Source: JBBRZM01 sp963813635 (GTDB lineage Bacteria; Actinomycetota; Acidimicrobiia; IMCC26256; JBBRZM01). Taken from it: a stretch of 64,000 nt of DNA. This document shows, piece by piece, positions 63,472 to 64,000 of the stretch. Position numbers and translations under genes: made by a program. The notes under the pieces are model-generated. The model was not told the origin of the DNA and searched no databases. It was given only the letters and a program-made list of their open reading frames with translations. The stretch covers positions 248,001 to 312,000 of the forward strand of contig CAWEZO010000007.1 of NCBI GenBank assembly GCA_963813635.1, given 5' to 3'. The stretch's first letter is position 1; each line of letters begins with the position of its first letter.

Positions 63472-64000
63472 GCCAACCACGCGACACGCTGGTTGGCGCC
63501 CTCGGCGGTCGAGCACGGGCGCAGGTCGATACGCGGGGACGCGTCCGCAGTGACGAGGGCTGGGAGCTCGACTGGTGGATCGGCGCCGACGATCGCTGGC
63601 ACGTCCCTGCCGATGAGGTCGCCGTTCGCCAACACACCATGGGCGCGACGCCGGTCGTCGAGACGTCGATGCGCGTGCCGGGCGGCGACGCCGTGCAGCG
63701 CGTTTACGGCGTCGGCGGGCCGGCCGACGCGCTCGTGATCGACGTCGAGAACACCTCGGGTGCGCCGTTCGTGATCGCACTCGTGCTGCGGGCGGTCGCA
63801 GGCAAGCGTCTCGGACGAGTCGTCGTGCACGACACGCAGCTGCAGATCGACGGACGACCGGCGCTGCTGATGCCGCGCCGTCCGGCCCGGTGGGCGGTGT
63901 CGAGTACCGGCGACGCGCTCGACATCGTGCGCCGCGGTGACGCCCGCGCCGACGCGATTCCTTCGCTCGACTGCCGTGCTGCGGGCGCCGAGGTCGCGCT
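63468..64000 (+). CDS. unknown protein, C-terminus outside window
   Basis: Open frame from TTG at 63468, overlapping the gpsA stop by 4 bp (TTGA), to the window edge; at least 177 codons. Begins SQPRDTLVGALGGRARAQVDT, then GWELDWWIGADDRWHVPADE, VVETSMRVPGGDAVQRVYGVGG, DALVIDVENTSGAPFVIALVLRAV. Beta-rich, no signal peptide. The style (a Trp/Asp-rich opening and an immunoglobulin-like middle) recalls actinobacterial proteins with six-hairpin glycosidase folds, but I do not recognise it. Confidence 0.5.
   Translation, partial: MSQPRDTLVGALGGRARAQVDTRGRVRSDEGWELDWWIGADDRWHVPADEVAVRQHTMGATPVVETSMRVPGGDAVQRVYGVGGPADALVIDVENTSGAPFVIALVLRAVAGKRLGRVVVHDTQLQIDGRPALLMPRRPARWAVSSTGDALDIVRRGDARADAIPSLDCRAAGAEVA

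Overview
The window is high-GC, gene-dense bacterial chromosome that looks like Actinomycetota, most probably a mycolate-lacking lineage such as Acidimicrobiia. This placement is inferred from an MscR-type mycothiol-dependent formaldehyde dehydrogenase, a CofC/FbiD guanylyltransferase of F420 synthesis, an IclR-type LtbR/NdgR regulator beside leuCD, actinobacterial TANNNT -10 boxes with leaderless starts, and many acyl-CoA/SDR/Rieske genes. No phage, CRISPR array or rRNA was seen. The only intact mobile element is an IS1380-family copy.

Layout. 0-5.2 kb: catabolic and redox genes (acyl-CoA synthetase, Rieske oxygenase, hemerythrin-like protein, hydrolase, DapB-like dehydrogenase). 5.3-6.4 kb: a sigma-70 factor with an ECF-like promoter. 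6.6-12.8 kb: a two-component system next to a MacAB-like export locus and a DUF5666-like protein, sharing a promoter motif. 12.9-19.4 kb: small-molecule enzymes, a chimeric pseudogene, an ice-binding-like (DUF3494) wall protein, a zinc-ribbon miniprotein and a pentapeptide-repeat fragment. 19.4-24.7 kb: two acyl-CoA dehydrogenases, a GH15 glucoamylase/trehalase and an SDR. 24.9-35.2 kb: a lipoprotein with a propeller-like repeat region, mscR, an EEP phosphatase, an SDR, a DEAD-box helicase, a D-Ala-D-Ala carboxypeptidase, an aminotransferase and serA. 35.3-37.8 kb: an IS1380 element inserted exactly between two formerly coupled genes.

37.8-54.7 kb is a branched-chain amino acid region. leuA has its own promoter, Leu-rich leader peptide and attenuator. 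leuCD is divergent from ltbR across a palindromic operator. leuB-ilvE-cimA has a second leader peptide ending Val-Ile-Ile-Leu and a second attenuator. Between them lie a cation/proton antiporter apparently fused to a GlnD-like degenerate HD plus two ACT domains, a hydantoinase A/B pair, an SRPBCC protein and greA.

54.7-64 kb: an acyl-CoA dehydrogenase with an unknown partner, gltX-DUF218-tRNA-Gln-tRNA-Glu, a split HU / histone-H1-like nucleoid gene pair, a PIG-L deacetylase, cofC, plsC-like, gpsA and the start of an unknown protein.

Data quality. Many genes contain frameshifts. Almost all behave as single inserted bases, often beside GCG/CGCG, and they are dense at 19.2-21.6 kb and 38-49 kb but sparse elsewhere. 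I treat them as sequence errors and annotate the intact gene span. Each affected entry says so.
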